From Asterella californica (lineage: Eukaryota; Streptophyta; Marchantiopsida; Marchantiales; Aytoniaceae): a DNA stretch of 64,000 nucleotides. The position numbers were made by a program, and so were the translations under genes. The notes below the pieces were generated by a model that saw only the letters and a program-made list of their open reading frames with translations, did not search any database and was not told the DNA's origin. Below are positions 1 through 11,003 of this stretch, piece after piece (within the stretch, counting starts at the first letter, position 1; each line of letters opens with the position of its first letter). The stretch is from contig JAYKYS010000012.1 of the NCBI GenBank assembly GCA_036924285.1, positions 4,464,001 through 4,528,000 on the forward strand. The letters are read 5' to 3'.

Positions 1-76
1 AAGAGGAGAAATATACATGAGCTTTAATTTATGTCTTAATCATTCTTCTTGGAAGAGTTAAGTTATAAATTAAAAT
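1..76 (+). repeat. Paired-hairpin repeat, copy 1 (5' truncated by window)
   Basis: The window opens inside a unit of the dispersed hairpin family. GAAGAGGAG and ATATACATGA are followed by a stem whose arms are TTTAATTTATGTCTTAA (23-39) and TTAAGTTATAAATTAAA (58-74). The upstream CTCTTCC arm is cut off by the window edge. Function is unknown. Confidence 0.6.
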
Positions 77-477
77 TAATGAAATTAGAAGTATTTTTAC
101 TTGTTGTATTCACAGGTCTTTATACCAGAAACAGGTTCAGTCTACATGACTCGCTTATGAGTTTTGTGTAACTGCAAAGATCATGTGTAATCAAGTGAAC
201 CAAATGGTTTATTATTTTAATATTTTAAATTTAGCAATTTAAATTTTAGAAAAAATAAATTTAGAAAACTTTGTCACCCTCTAAAAGATGTTTCAAACCC
301 AACAATCTTCCTTGTAAGTCTGCACTTTATTCCCTGTTGTTTAATGTATGTTTTACTAAACTTTTTTTAATCCAGTTTTCAGCTTTGCTCATGATAATTT
401 TGTGACATGTGTAAACATTTTATCTTTTTTTTCTCTGTGACCATGACACTTTGCATGCATATTATTCAACAGTGATT
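77..477. other. AT-rich spacer, nothing recognised
   Basis: No reading frame of note, no RNA gene and no clear repeat beyond simple A/T runs. A TTTGCATGCATATT motif at about 452-465 recurs near other hairpin copies. Confidence 0.5.
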
Positions 478-481
478 ATTT

Positions 482-569
482 CACCTCTTCCATCTGAAGA
501 TGGAAGAGAGCAGCAAACTTAATTTATCACCTAACCTTTACTACTAGAAGGGTTAGGTGGTAAATTATT
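482..569 (+). repeat. Paired-hairpin repeat, copy 2
   Basis: Hairpin 1 is perfect: CTCTTCCATCT (485-495), a 2-base loop, AGATGGAAGAG (498-508). Hairpin 2 has arms TAATTTATCACCTAACC (520-536) and GGTTAGGTGGTAAATTA (551-567), 17 bp with a single G/T-type mismatch. This is the cleanest copy of the family in the window. Confidence 0.7.
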
Positions 570-1061
570 GTATGTAACTGAGATATTCTTCTGGGTTGGT
601 ATATTGTAGCTCTTGTACCTCCGAAAGTGCATCGTCTTGCATTTCACTTATTACTTCTCTAGGACGTTTGCAGGTTACTAACACAATTAATATTTAACAC
701 TTATATATTAATTTTTATTTTTATTAAAATTTACTATGTAAATTTAATATAACAGATATATCTGTTCTGATATCATAAACAGAACAAAAATCCGCAAAGT
801 CAATCCAGCATTCATATGTTATCAGAAATAAGGCTAATGGCAAGATGTGAAGAAAGGTTTCTCGAAGGGCCGAGAAAAAAGGTTTATTGTAGCGGATGAG
901 TCTTCCGCGAAACCTCTCTTCTGAGAAAAGCATGCGCTTCCAATACGTTAAGCTGACAACGTCTACTCAGAAATTCGAGATCACCTGTACTTTTCCCGGC
1001 CTCTTTCTCTCACTTACCTCCAACTGTTGGAGATGCTTACTCAACTCTTCCTTGCATATTC

Positions 1062-1155
1062 ACCTTTCCAAGTTTTCGAAGAGGGGAATATCCAAAGAGC
1101 TTTAATTTATCACATAACTTTTACGGTAGAAAAAATTAGGTGATAAATTAAAGTT
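1062..1155 (+). repeat. Paired-hairpin repeat, copy 3
   Basis: The first hairpin is degraded (CACCTTTCCAAG...CGAAGAGG). The second has arms TTTAATTTATCACATAA (1101-1117) and TTAGGTGATAAATTAAA (1136-1152). It sits in gene-free DNA. Confidence 0.6.
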
Positions 1156-2334
1156 TATAAAAAATCTATTTGTTTATAGGACTGGAATGCAGACTTATGG
1201 GTCCTGAAGCGCATTTTCATGTACAAGATTTATGGGTTATGTCTAAAATTTATGGCATATACTTTACATGTCACAAATATATTTGAATTATATTAATTTA
1301 AAAAATATATATTATCTATTTATTATATATTATGTATAGACATGATCATCGAAATGCATTGTCCTGTCCTCATAATACTTTCCTGTCAAACGGAAGTCTG
1401 AGATTTCTTTTTCATTTTTCTCGCTATCTGATCTTCATTCTATTGTCTTGCCAAATGGCCATCTGAGATTTTCCTACCTTTATCTCGCTTGTCATTTTCA
1501 TCCCGGACTTGTATTTTGAAACGCACCTGTCTGCACATTCCTTATAGGTTATTCCTTTCTTTCTTGCATAACTCTCCTCAGTTAACATTAATATTTATCA
1601 AAATTTGTAATTTAGTTTACTCATACTTTTTAAACATTTGCTTATTTAATATTCTTAACAAACCAAACATGCTATCAATTCAGTTAATCCATTCAGATAC
1701 TTATGTGTATTACGTGAATCCAGGAGCTCCTGCAGCCAACATCGGAACCACTTTACATCTGTTTTTATTTCCCTGCTTGTCTTTTTACATATGTCCGCTA
1801 TCAAACTCAAAAAACATACATATTGAGCACGATAGGGAAACCCAACTTGAAGTCAGAGAGAGCATACATGAATAGTAGCTAATTAACTAAGACAAGATAA
1901 GGGTGAAGTTATGTAATATGTATTGGAGAAATCAACTTGAAATCGAGAGAGCATATATGAATACGAGTCAACTAAGACAAGTAACGGGGAAATAAAAATC
2001 AAATCAAATCAGCATGGTGCCACACGTTTGGAGAAATTTTGTTTTCTTTCAGTTACCAAAAAATATTTAAATGTTAGATAGAAATTATATACTAAGTTGT
2101 AAGAAAAACTAAATTCATATTATAAGTATCAAATGATAGCTGGAGCTACGGTTGCAAGACAGTCAAAACATAATCCATAAGTGGAGCATGGAAGAATGAG
2201 TCTCCAAGACTACACCTGCAACAGCATGCCAACAGAAAATAATGATTTAACTGACAGAAAGATTACATAATAAATTAATTTTGCTGCACTCTTCCAAGCG
2301 ATGAATAAGCAAGTGATATGTGTCAAATCAAATA
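1156..2334. other. Gene-free AT-rich DNA
   Basis: The longest frame here (128 codons at 1489-1875) has no domain, no composition bias typical of coding sequence and no neighbouring exon signal that I can defend, so I do not call it. Nothing else is recognised. Confidence 0.4.
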
Positions 2335-2450
2335 TGCATCCCAAGTACTCCCCTCTTCTTCTGAGAAGAGTAAATATGTATGCAAACTGCACTTCTTGCC
2401 GAGGGGAAAGAAGAGAACAAAGGGGTGTAAACGGTAAAAAATAGTCTTTG
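2335..2450 (+). repeat. Hairpin-family flank repeat (partial copy)
   Basis: The stretch ATATGTATGCAAACTGCACTT (2366-2386) plus the following purine-rich tail matches the stretch at about 8,525-8,580 (ATATGCATGCAAAGTGCACTT). An imperfect CTCTTCTTCTGAGAAGAG hairpin lies just before it. It appears to be the flank of a hairpin unit whose long stem is lost. Confidence 0.45.
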
Positions 2451-2662
2451 TCATTGATGAATATATGAGGCGAATATGGTCGAATAAAAGTAAATGGTTA
2501 AAAAAGTTCAGTTGTTACCTGAAATATATATATTTCACACAACAAGGACAATGTATTTTTAAGTATATAGATAAGTGGTAAATATCATGGTTTTAGGTTA
2601 TAGAGGATAAGACATATAGAGAGTAAAAACAAATGTCACTTGGCGATAAAGAGCTCTATATT

Positions 2663-2770
2663 AGTAATGAGTATACAATTTTGGATTATACAGCACTCTG
2701 GATCATTGACAAAGACTTTAGTCCAGAAGTCTAGGCACGTGAGTTTGAATCTCGACTTGGTTTGGGTCAA
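2663..2770 (+). repeat. tRNA-like segment, possible SINE head
   Basis: An anticodon-arm-like stem AGACTT...AAGTCT is followed by a GTGAGTTTGAATCTC stretch resembling an RNA polymerase III B box. There is no intact acceptor stem, so this is at best a decayed tRNA-derived SINE or tRNA pseudogene. Confidence 0.3.
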
Positions 2771-3100
2771 GTCTCGTCTCTTCCTCGGAAGGAGGATAAT
2801 AAATGAACTTGTGAAAGAGTTAAAGGGGTGTATTAGTGGTGATTTTTTCAAAATTACTATAAAAAGAATTAAAATATTTCTGAGGCATAAGAGGGATCTA
2901 CTTATTATTTGGTCCTCACCAGATCTAACGAGAACAGTCCATGATTGGTTTATAACTGAAAATAATCATTCATAAAGAATAATGACACTCAAATGCAAAG
3001 AACTCAGGTGATTATGCATGCTTGAGAAGAGTAAATACCAAGTGTGGAAATATGCGAGAAAGAGATTATGGTTTTAGTTCCTTTTAGACTGTATGTATAT

Positions 3101-3200
3101 TCACCTCTTCCAAGTTTCGGAAGAGGAGAATATGCATGATTTTAATTTATGTGACTTAACCCTTCCTCTTGGAAGGGTTAGGCCATAAATCAAAGTTTTA
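3101..3200 (+). repeat. Paired-hairpin repeat, copy 4
   Basis: Hairpin 1 is CTCTTCC (3105-3111) with GGAAGAG (3119-3125). An ATATGCATGA linker follows. Hairpin 2 runs 3141-3194, with arms starting TTTAATTTATG and ending CATAAATCAAA and an inner ACCCTTCC/GGAAGGGT stem. The layout is the same as copy 2, but the inner stem sequence differs on both arms. Confidence 0.7.
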
Positions 3201-5698
3201 GATTATTATTTATGTCTGCAGGGTCATTCTTATGACGGAATGAGAACTCTTTCAGGCCCAGTCTTTATGGTTTTTCTTATCGTTAACATCCAGCTGTGCT
3301 TCCAGTATCGTTTCCGCAGACTGTTCCATGGTGACAGGAAACTCGTGTCACATGTAGCCTATTTACTTTCCTCGTAAGCAAGGATTTGGGTCCTTTACCA
3401 GGAAAAGAAAGTTTAGACATTTCAGTCTATCTGCTATATATAACTGCTTCTCCTGAACATGTAAAGTACATATATCCTTCGTTGCTGATTAGCCTAAGTA
3501 GCCGTCTCTTCTTCACTTAGAGCATGTATATTTGACTTAAATTCTCATTCTTTTTCTCCGTAAGTTTCTCTCAAACCTATGAACCAGTAATATTTCATGA
3601 TTTTCTCTACTAAACATACGATTGTCGTCTTGCTTCTCTGGACCAGAATGCCACTTTGGATGTATATTAGACTATTACAGTAAGAGTACGTGTGATGTCG
3701 TTGGAACACTCATCCAACAAACCAAGAGCTAGAAGAAGGTTTCAGAACAATCAGACCATAAGGACATATTAGAGAATTATCGACCATAAAGAGAATACGA
3801 TAAAGAATATATATATATATTCCCTCAGTTCCACTTTAAGAGATCCAGACCTCCTAGAACCTTTCATTTCTCGAGTTCACGATCAAAGAGCATAGGAAAA
3901 CTTCAAACACATAACCAGAACCACTTTGACAACCATTCAAAACAACCGTTTTGATCATAGAATTCTCATTCTGTCATAGAATCAGAAGAATGAAGATGCC
4001 TTATGAATAGCTTTCAGCTGCAACTGGAAGCTATTCAAGAACTTTGTAGTTTTTGTCAACTCAACATAGTTAGAAGGTACTGAGATCTATATAGTTAGAG
4101 TTCGGCAAGGTATAGATTATTAGAAAAACAAGATTAAAGGAAAAAATATAATTCTTTTTCCTCCTTTTATAGCAAAACTGACCGTTTAAATACAATTTAA
4201 TGTAATATTAAAGCGAGAAAGAGTTTAGTATTAAATTGAACTTATGTCTATTTATCTTTTTACTATTACTCAGTACTTATTATAGCCTGCATATTACTGG
4301 AATATACATCTGATTATGTAACTAGCGTTACCAACCTTTGCGTCTCCTTTTTGTCCTCTTACTCTTTCCATTAGCATAAGAAGAGAACAGTCAAAGGGTG
4401 TTTGAGAGAGGTTTCCTTGTTAGGACCCGTTGGGAAGATGTGAGTGTTATTTTCTACCTCATATAGTTCAGAGTATGGTGCTCCAAAAGCCTTTCATACT
4501 CTTCCACTTACTTCATTACTAGTTTTTTCGAAGAAGGTAGGTCCGGCAGCTTTTATTTTCATGGAGCTAATAAGTTTAAAATTTAAATTAGTTTTGTAAT
4601 AAACTAATTTAAAATCAAACTGAAAGTAAATTGTTAACGTTTCAGAATACTGCAACTTGAGTAAATTGTGTTCAGAAACTTGAAACCGAATCTGACGAAA
4701 AAAATCTAACTGAAACTAAATCACTTCTAAGTCAGATGGAATTAAACTGTATTCAAAATTTGAACAGCCTTTTGTAAATAAATAAACCCAAACTAAAACT
4801 GAAAGTAAACCGTTTCAGAGTGGATCAGAACCAATTTTGTTAGGAAATTAGAAACTAAATCTTTTGTGATAGAAATATAAAACCAATATGAAACGAACTA
4901 ACTATAAAAGGTTTCAGATCTGAAAACTGCTTTCATGAAGAGTGAAATAGGAAGTAGTGTGAGGAAACACTATCGCAAACGAAAGAGCACAGGAGGGAAA
5001 ATTTATTTTAGTGGAAAAAAGTTACATATCTTTTAAATGAATTGTTTGTTGGGAAGGTGACCATACACCTGATGAGCTGTACTAATGAAGAAAAGGGATA
5101 CAGCAGAGTGTACTTACACGGGGAGCAACTGGAAATCCAGTAGATTATTTATTAGGAGGAGGTCTAGGGCAAGACCCAAGTGTGTAGGAAGTGCAACCCA
5201 TCCAACACAGTGGTCTGGGTAGAACTTTTCCGGACCGAAAATTATCGGAGTGCAGTGAACGGGAGCTGGTTTATATCCATCATTTGTTGATATTTCTGGG
5301 TTTTTAATAAGTAATTTTCCATCATGTAATATTTAGCCTACAAAAACCCAACTGTTCACCATTTTAACGCGACTTTTCCAGCGCGTTGAGAATACCAAGA
5401 ATGCCGGTTAGCCCCGAGACTTTATCCAGCAGCCAAGAGTCAAAAACCTACATACCACCTAGTTGACTAACTGGCTACCATAAGAAGCCCGAAGGATAAC
5501 GAAGTGAACAACAAGCTAAAGTTCACCCGCAAAACCAGACAAAAACCAAAGCTGCAATGACTAATAGTGGCATCAAAGTTAGAATCTTTTTGAAAGATGG
5601 TGGATCCACATTAGGGAGTTACTACTTCGGCCAGACTTTGGTGGGTGTTTTCTGCTGAAACTTCTGGAAGTGCTCATAGATGAACACTGCCAGGTTCT
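3201..5698. other. Gene-free AT-rich DNA
   Basis: No supported gene, RNA gene or mobile-element domain. A short AT-dinucleotide run lies near 3,810-3,820. Several 'CTGAAACTAAA'-like words recur between 4,620 and 4,900 without forming a clean tandem array. Confidence 0.4.
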
Positions 5699-5966
5699 CT
5701 TAATGAACTTTTACTCTTCTGCAGTAAAGAATCTACGATTCTAAATAATTATTTTTGGTGTCAAAATTAAAAAGTGATGTCTATTCACAAAGATGATCCA
5801 AAATGAACCACGATTCTACACAAAGTTATCTTCTTAACGAACGTTTACTCTTCTGCACTAAAGAATTTACGGCTCTGAATAATTATTCTTGGTGTTAAAA
5901 TTAAAAAGTGATGTCTACTCACAAATATAATCCAGAATGAACCACGATTCTACACAAAATTATCCG
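5699..5966. repeat. Two-copy tandem repeat, period about 134 bp
   Basis: Copy 1 (5699-5832) and copy 2 (5833-5966) share AAAAAGTGATGTCTA, AATGAACCACGATTCTACAC and most intervening bases, with scattered substitutions. It is non-coding and its function is unknown. Confidence 0.8.
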
Positions 5967-6263
5967 TGATCAATTATGATATTTTATCTCTCAACCATTG
6001 AAGAATATTTTTTCTTAACTTTGACGCATCTTAATTACAAATGCTATGCGGAACAAGCATCAACAGGTAATGAAGCCGAAGCTGAACTGTACATTGAGTG
6101 CAATATCGATCTACACAATGCCTGCATAATGACCCAATCCAGTGCGATATCGATCATTCATGTATGTATATGCGCCTAGCCCCAGTTCTGTTCAAGTATT
6201 ACAGCACTTTTGCATTTCCTGAACATATTATTTTTCTTCACAACCAATCAGATGTCTTCTTGG

Positions 6264-6361
6264 AATACTCTAACTCTGTTTTAATTTTTCAATTACCCCT
6301 CTAAGTCCTTTCAATTACTCTAACTCTGTTTTAATTTTTCAATTATCCCTCTAAGTCCTCT
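6264..6361. repeat. Two-copy tandem repeat, period about 50 bp
   Basis: TACTCTAACTCTG followed by TTTTAATTTTTCAATTA and CCCTCTAAGTCCT occurs twice in succession with one clear substitution. It is probably a simple slippage or unequal-exchange duplication. Confidence 0.8.
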
Positions 6362-6479
6362 GCAATTTCTCTGACGTCAAATTATCACCTCAAATGACAC
6401 CTCACTAATCATTTCAGATTAATTAAATTCCAAGACACCTCTCCGAGGAGATACAATATAATTTTTTTTCATTATAGCT

Positions 6480-6562
6480 CTACCTGCCTGCACAGAGGCT
6501 CGAACCCCCACCATCTCATCCCTAGGCCCAGCTCGTTTCCAACGCACTACACACAGTTCCTG
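6480..6562 (-). repeat. tRNA-like segment, possible SINE head
   Basis: On the minus strand GGGGGTTCGAGCCTC fits an RNA polymerase III B box. A GTTGGAAACGAGCTGGG stretch some 35-40 bases upstream is a weak A box. It is followed by an A-rich run (AAAAAAAATTATATTG). The arrangement is that of a tRNA-derived SINE, but the acceptor stem is not recognisable. Confidence 0.35.
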
Positions 6563-6575
6563 TTATATACAGAGA

Positions 6576-6700
6576 GATATAGTGTATTATCTATTTCTAG
6601 AAAACAGTAGGGTTTTCGGAGATATAGTGTATTATCTATTTCTGGAAAACCTCGGAGATATAGTGTGTTATCTATTTCTGGAAAACAGTAGGATTAATCC
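6576..6700. repeat. Three-copy tandem repeat
   Basis: GATATAGTGTATTATCTATT, then TCTGGAAAAC or a near variant, begins at 6576, 6621 and 6657 (spacings 45 and 36). The short 69-codon frame here is a by-product of the repetition. Confidence 0.75.
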
Positions 6701-6999
6701 CTTGATTTTTGGTTGTCGTTTTCCTTTCATTCTGCAGAAGTACGCTTTGTATGTATATTTGACCCAATCCTTAGTTCGTTCATTATATTGAACACACATC
6801 ATTTCTTCGTTAGAACTAATTTGATTTTCGACGAATGGCATGTTCTCTTCATTAGGTCTAGCACAAGCTAGAATAATAAAGTAACCTCCTTAACTTCTTG
6901 TTTTGTATTTCTTTTCTTTTTCTCTCTCTATTTTTTCCATTGTTAGCGCTTTGCAACTTTCAGTAAAGTTTTTTGGTCCGGAAGCTCTCTGTAAGCTAC

Positions 7000-7095
7000 T
7001 CCTTTCCTGGAAGCAGGATTCGAGCTCACGTGGGAGAGATTTCAGGCACTGTCTCTAACCAATATAGCTATTTGTTATACTGGTTAGTACGTGAT
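7000..7095 (-). repeat. tRNA-like segment, possible SINE head
   Basis: On the minus strand ATTGGTTAGAGACAGTG resembles a D-arm/A box. About 30 bases later, GTGAGCTCGAATCCTG resembles a T-arm/B box. This is the best of the three tRNA-like segments in the first 15 kb, yet no CCA-end or complete cloverleaf can be drawn. Confidence 0.35.
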
Positions 7096-7681
7096 CATGT
7101 TAACTTTTTATAGCTAATGACAATTCATATTGTCATTACATGGTCAAGTTAATACTACCACATAATGACAGTTCCAAGACTATTTGTGATATTTGTCTCC
7201 AGCGCTCTTCACACAAACAACCATATCTCTCAATGACATCACGAAATTTTCAGACGCTCCAAAATCGCTTGTCTTTTTTCTTGTTTCTAGAATAACCTCA
7301 CTTTGGATGCATAATCGATCTATCTCAAGCGACGGTGTCGGAAGGATCGAAGATCATCTAATGCCAAATTGAACAGCTGCTGAATCCGAAACGTTGGAGC
7401 GCAGATTTGAATATTGAAAATGCCACAAGACATTAAGGACAGCAACTTGAGGTTTAGAAAAATCATGTATAAAAGAAAGCTTAAAAATGAAAAAAGAAAC
7501 AAGAAAACTTAGAAACCGTAAACGTACTATATATTTTTTATTAAAAGATGTGGATTCTGTCTTGAACTCAAACACCTTACACACAAAAAATAATAAATCT
7601 AAAAATAACACAAAATATTTTACTCATTATAAAGAAATAAACTTCTAACGAATAGTTCTCTTAAGAAATATAAAAAGTCTA

Positions 7682-7790
7682 GTTTTAATTTATGACCAAG
7701 CGCTTCTACGAGGAAAAATTTAGCATAATCATAAATTAAAGATTTTACATATTCCTCTCTTCCATAGAAGAAGACGAATATGCACTATTG
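7682..7790 (-). repeat. Paired-hairpin repeat, copy 5, inverted orientation
   Basis: Here the long stem (TTTAATTTATGA at 7684 pairing with TCATAAATTAAA ending 7740) comes first. The CTCTTCC-type hairpin and GAATATGCAC follow, so the unit is reversed relative to copies 1-4. The middle of the long stem is degraded. Confidence 0.6.
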
Positions 7791-8059
7791 CTCTCTTGTA
7801 TAGATGTAGTAGGTATATGAATATCTTTCCTCACTGCCTTGTACATCGAATTTTATTTTTTCTTATCAGAAAACGTGTAAGTATTTTATAAAATTATTAT
7901 TATTATTATTATCAAAAATCTAATAATCTATAATCAATATGTGTTAACCAGTCTCGGAAGTGCCAGCAGACCGAGATATAATCCATAAGTGAGGCACGAC
8001 TGACATGTGCGCTGCTGGTGATATAAGTCTAGAGTTTCGTTCACCAAAAAATATCATTC

Positions 8060-8200
8060 GTGCGCACATTAATTTATGCTTTAACTCCTCCCACCGGAAG
8101 AGAAGATATAATTCACCTCATTTACACTTAGAAAGCCGGAGGACTTTCTACTATGTATGAGGTGAATATATCTTCTCTCTCGTGAATATACATGCAAGAT
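8060..8200. repeat. Hairpin repeat with a separate 33-bp inverted repeat
   Basis: The left arm 8101-8135 (AGAAGATATA, then ATTCACCTCAT, then TAGAAAG) pairs with 8144-8176. A loop of about 8 bases (CCGGAGGA) and only a few mismatches separate the arms. A half-stem (TTAATTTATGCTTTAA) of the dispersed family lies just upstream, and GTGAATATACATGCA follows. It may be a foldback insertion into a family member. Confidence 0.7.
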
Positions 8201-8429
8201 CAAATTCGGGGAACTTTTCCTCTCTTGTTGTTGTCAGAAAAAGATATAAAATGTTTAGCAAAAATCCTATACCAAAGAGACATGAAAGATCAAAATATTT
8301 TATTAAGTGTTAATTGTTTACCAGCCTGGAGACACGAAATATCCAAAAAAAGACCATAAAAGGAGCACTGACAAACACACTCTCCAAAGTACATATGCGA
8401 GATGATAAGTCCAAAATACATCTGATTAA

Positions 8430-8560
8430 AATTTTAATTTATTACCTAACCCTTCTCAATGAAAAAATTAAGTAATAAATTAAACCCTTGCATAGTTGCC
8501 TTTTCTGTCGGAGGAGGTGAACTAATATGCATGCAAAGTGCACTTCTGGCCAAGGAGAAA
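8430..8560 (+). repeat. Paired-hairpin repeat, copy 7
   Basis: The long stem arms are TTTAATTTATTACCTAA (8433-8449) and TTAAGTAATAAATTAAA (8468-8484). Downstream are GGAGGAGGTGAA and ATATGCATGCAAAGTGC. Relative to copy 2 the pair CAC/GTG has become TAC/GTA on both arms. Confidence 0.65.
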
Positions 8561-8889
8561 AAGAAAACAAACATTTAAACAGGTTACAAAATCATCATGT
8601 GCAATTGGCTGACAACTGCTTTCAAAAATATTTAGTTAGAAATAAATTAACAGTATGGAGTAAAGCGCAGACTTAAGGGGGAGACTGGTGCTCGACTGGG
8701 TTTGAAACTACATGAATGAGATAAAGTGAAAGAATTTTCTAAATTTATTTGACAAAATCTGAACTGCTAAAATCAAAAACCACTTGGTTAACTTGATAAC
8801 AAAGGATCACTGCAGTTAAAAAAACCCATAAACAACTAACATAGACTGAATCTTTTTATGGTATAAAGACTTATAGCTTCTACGAATAA

Positions 8890-9010
8890 AAATATTTTCT
8901 TAACTTTAATTATAACCTAACCTTTCTAAGAAAACAAATTAAAACATAAATTAAAAGCCATGTATATGTTCCCTCTTGCGGACTTGGAAGAGAGGGTGAA
9001 TATGGAAGGG
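8890..9010. repeat. Paired-hairpin repeat, copy 8
   Basis: A degraded long stem (CTTTAATTATAACCTAACC ... AAACATAAATTAAAAG) is followed by a CCCTCTT/AAGAGAGG hairpin and GTGAATATGGAAG. The parts are the same as in the other copies, with more mismatches. Confidence 0.55.
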
Positions 9011-9577
9011 TTCTTCCAATAGAACACGTGTAGACAAGGTTATATTGTGTATAAAGTCCGCCGGTCTCAAGGGTCATGAAATGAATCGTTTGCTTTAATA
9101 TCAGAATTGTTCGACTGTTATCAGCATAGATACCATATACGGTTCCCATGCCTCGCGTACCCTGGTCAAGGATGTTGTTTGCAAAACATCCGTTGCCATA
9201 CCATGGTTAGATTCTACAATGTAACAAAAGGAGAAAATATTCATGCAACATGAAGTGACTAACATAGCCTGGGGGACAAAGCGAGCAAAGAAGGAGAAAC
9301 TATAGAAACTGTATTTTATATTGGAGTGTTTTCAGGATACTTTTTGATTTTCTTCTGCACGGATTGAAACTGATTTTGTTTCAGTTAAAAAATATATATA
9401 TACATGGTACGTATAAATTTTACATTAATTAGAATTTTTAATTCTTTTTGTAAACGGTACATCAATCGTGAATTACGTCTAGATTCCGACTTAACTCATA
9501 AACAGAATACTTAAGATGTGCTTCAGAAGCAATAAGACTAGGATCCTACTACCGTGTAGACATTAGTTTTGATATTT

Positions 9578-10004
9578 ATTAATTTATTACCTTCTTTTCA
9601 CGGAAGGATTAGATAATAAATTAATGGAAAAGATGAGGAGAATATACATGCTTCATAAAGGAGAAAACCATGGTTTCATTCGGAAAGATTAGATAATAAA
9701 TTAATGGAAAAGATGAGGAGAATATGGATGCTTCATAAAGGAGAAAACCATGGTTTCATTCGGAAAGATTAGATAATAAATTAATGGAAAAGATGAGGAG
9801 AATATGGATGCTTCATAAAGGAGAAAACCATGGGTTTCATTCGGAAAGATCAGATAATAAATTAATGGAAAAGATGAGGAGAATATGCATACTTCATAAA
9901 GGAGAAAACCATGGGTTTCATTCGGAAGGATTAGATAATAAATTAGTGAAAAAGATGAGGAGAATATGCATGCTTCGTGAAGGAGAAAACCATGGGTTTC
10001 GTTC
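9578..10004. repeat. Hairpin-family unit expanded into a 5-copy 80/81-bp tandem array
   Basis: A family stem (TTAATTTATTACCTTC ... GATTAGATAATAAATTAA) leads directly into five head-to-tail units starting at 9602, 9682, 9762, 9843 and 9924. Each contains AGATAATAAATTAATGG, GATGAGGAGAATAT and GGAGAAAACCATG. The last three units are 81 bp because of one added G. This keeps a frame open across them on both strands; I regard those frames as artefacts. Confidence 0.85.
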
Positions 10005-10454
10005 ACCACGTAAACAGCAAGGAACAAATACTCTAACAACAAAGTTAAACCCTGACTGTCACTATAAGTATTATTGGTAACATAAGGAACTCTTTTTCCG
10101 GGTTCATTTTCAGAGAACTATACCGTGCAGCGCATAATGCTTTTCATGATAAATGTTTCATTCTCGAATGAAATCTTTGAAAATAATGATTCAAGTCTTA
10201 GAGCTTTACACTTTGTAATTAATCCCAAAGAAAACTGAGTGAGAAATGTAAATTTTAGGTTTTCTTGAACCAAAGAAGATATTCTTGATAACGCAAAGCA
10301 CCCGGTGAGAAAATTAACTATTCCTTTTCTAGATTTTATATCCGCATCCAGGGTTTATGTCCGGTCCAAAGGTTCCTTACATCTGCCAAAGGATAGAAAT
10401 GTAAGGCAATTCATTGAGGAGCATATGCGGTTCATTTCATTTGCGCCTCAGCAT
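10005..10454. other. AT-rich spacer
   Basis: No gene or RNA recognised. Confidence 0.5.
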
Positions 10455-10552
10455 TGGGCATGCATATTTCCAAGTTCGGAAGAGAGGAATATACCTTTTT
10501 TTTAATTTATATTTTAATTTTTTTTTCTAGAAAAGTTAAGTTAAAAATCAAA
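10455..10552 (+). repeat. Paired-hairpin repeat, copy 10
   Basis: GCATGCATATTTCCAAGTTCGGAAGAGAGGAATAT (10457-10491) is followed by a T-rich degraded stem (TTTTAATTTATA ... AAAAATCAAAATTTT). Confidence 0.55.
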
Positions 10553-10931
10553 ATTTTTAAATTGAAATTATTTCTATTTGTTCGAAGAAAATGCGTTTAT
10601 ACCAAGACAAATATATAAGTTTACGTATTTTATTTATTGGTTTTGTGACTACAGCGGCCAGTTAACTATGTTCAATTTTAGATATTTAAGTTTAGTAATT
10701 TAAATTTAGTAAAAAATTATCTCTTTTTTTCTTCTTGTCTAAAATCTTTTTTACAAAACTACTCTAGCATCAGTCTTCCAAATTTCCAAAGATTTTCCCT
10801 TATCACTGTAACCAAACACCAACCGCCCACCCACACTATTAATTTAATCCTTTTCATCTTCTTTTCATCTTGCATGTATATTGGGCCCCGTCTACCTTAT
10901 AGCGATTGCAGAGAAGAATAAAACCACAAGA

Positions 10932-11003
10932 AATATTGTTATTGCTTGGTGATAATTTGGATCGATAAATCAATCCATAATTATCACCAAGCTATACAAT
11001 ATC
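10932..11003. repeat. 31-bp foldback with 10-base loop
   Basis: The left arm 10932-10962 contains TTGCTTGGTGATAATTTGGA. The right arm 10973-11003 contains its near-perfect complement (ATCCATAATTATCACCAAGC). The loop CGATAAATCA is 10 bases. The arms carry a few mismatches or bulges, as in a microRNA precursor or a tiny foldback element. No known mature microRNA is recognised. Confidence 0.65.

Noticed and set aside
1489..1875. A 128-codon frame in the AT-rich region
   Set aside because: Hydrophobic and low in complexity, with no ribosomal or splice context, no domain and no repeat support. It is within chance for this composition.
9701..10080. Open frames of about 100 codons on both strands over the 80-bp array
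   Set aside because: They arise because three units are 81 bp (a multiple of three). The same repetition is seen on both strands and no domain is present.
23..10552. Reading the hairpin family as a CRISPR array or bacterial terminators
   Set aside because: Spacing is irregular, orientation is mixed, there are no uniform spacers, and the surroundings are clearly eukaryotic.
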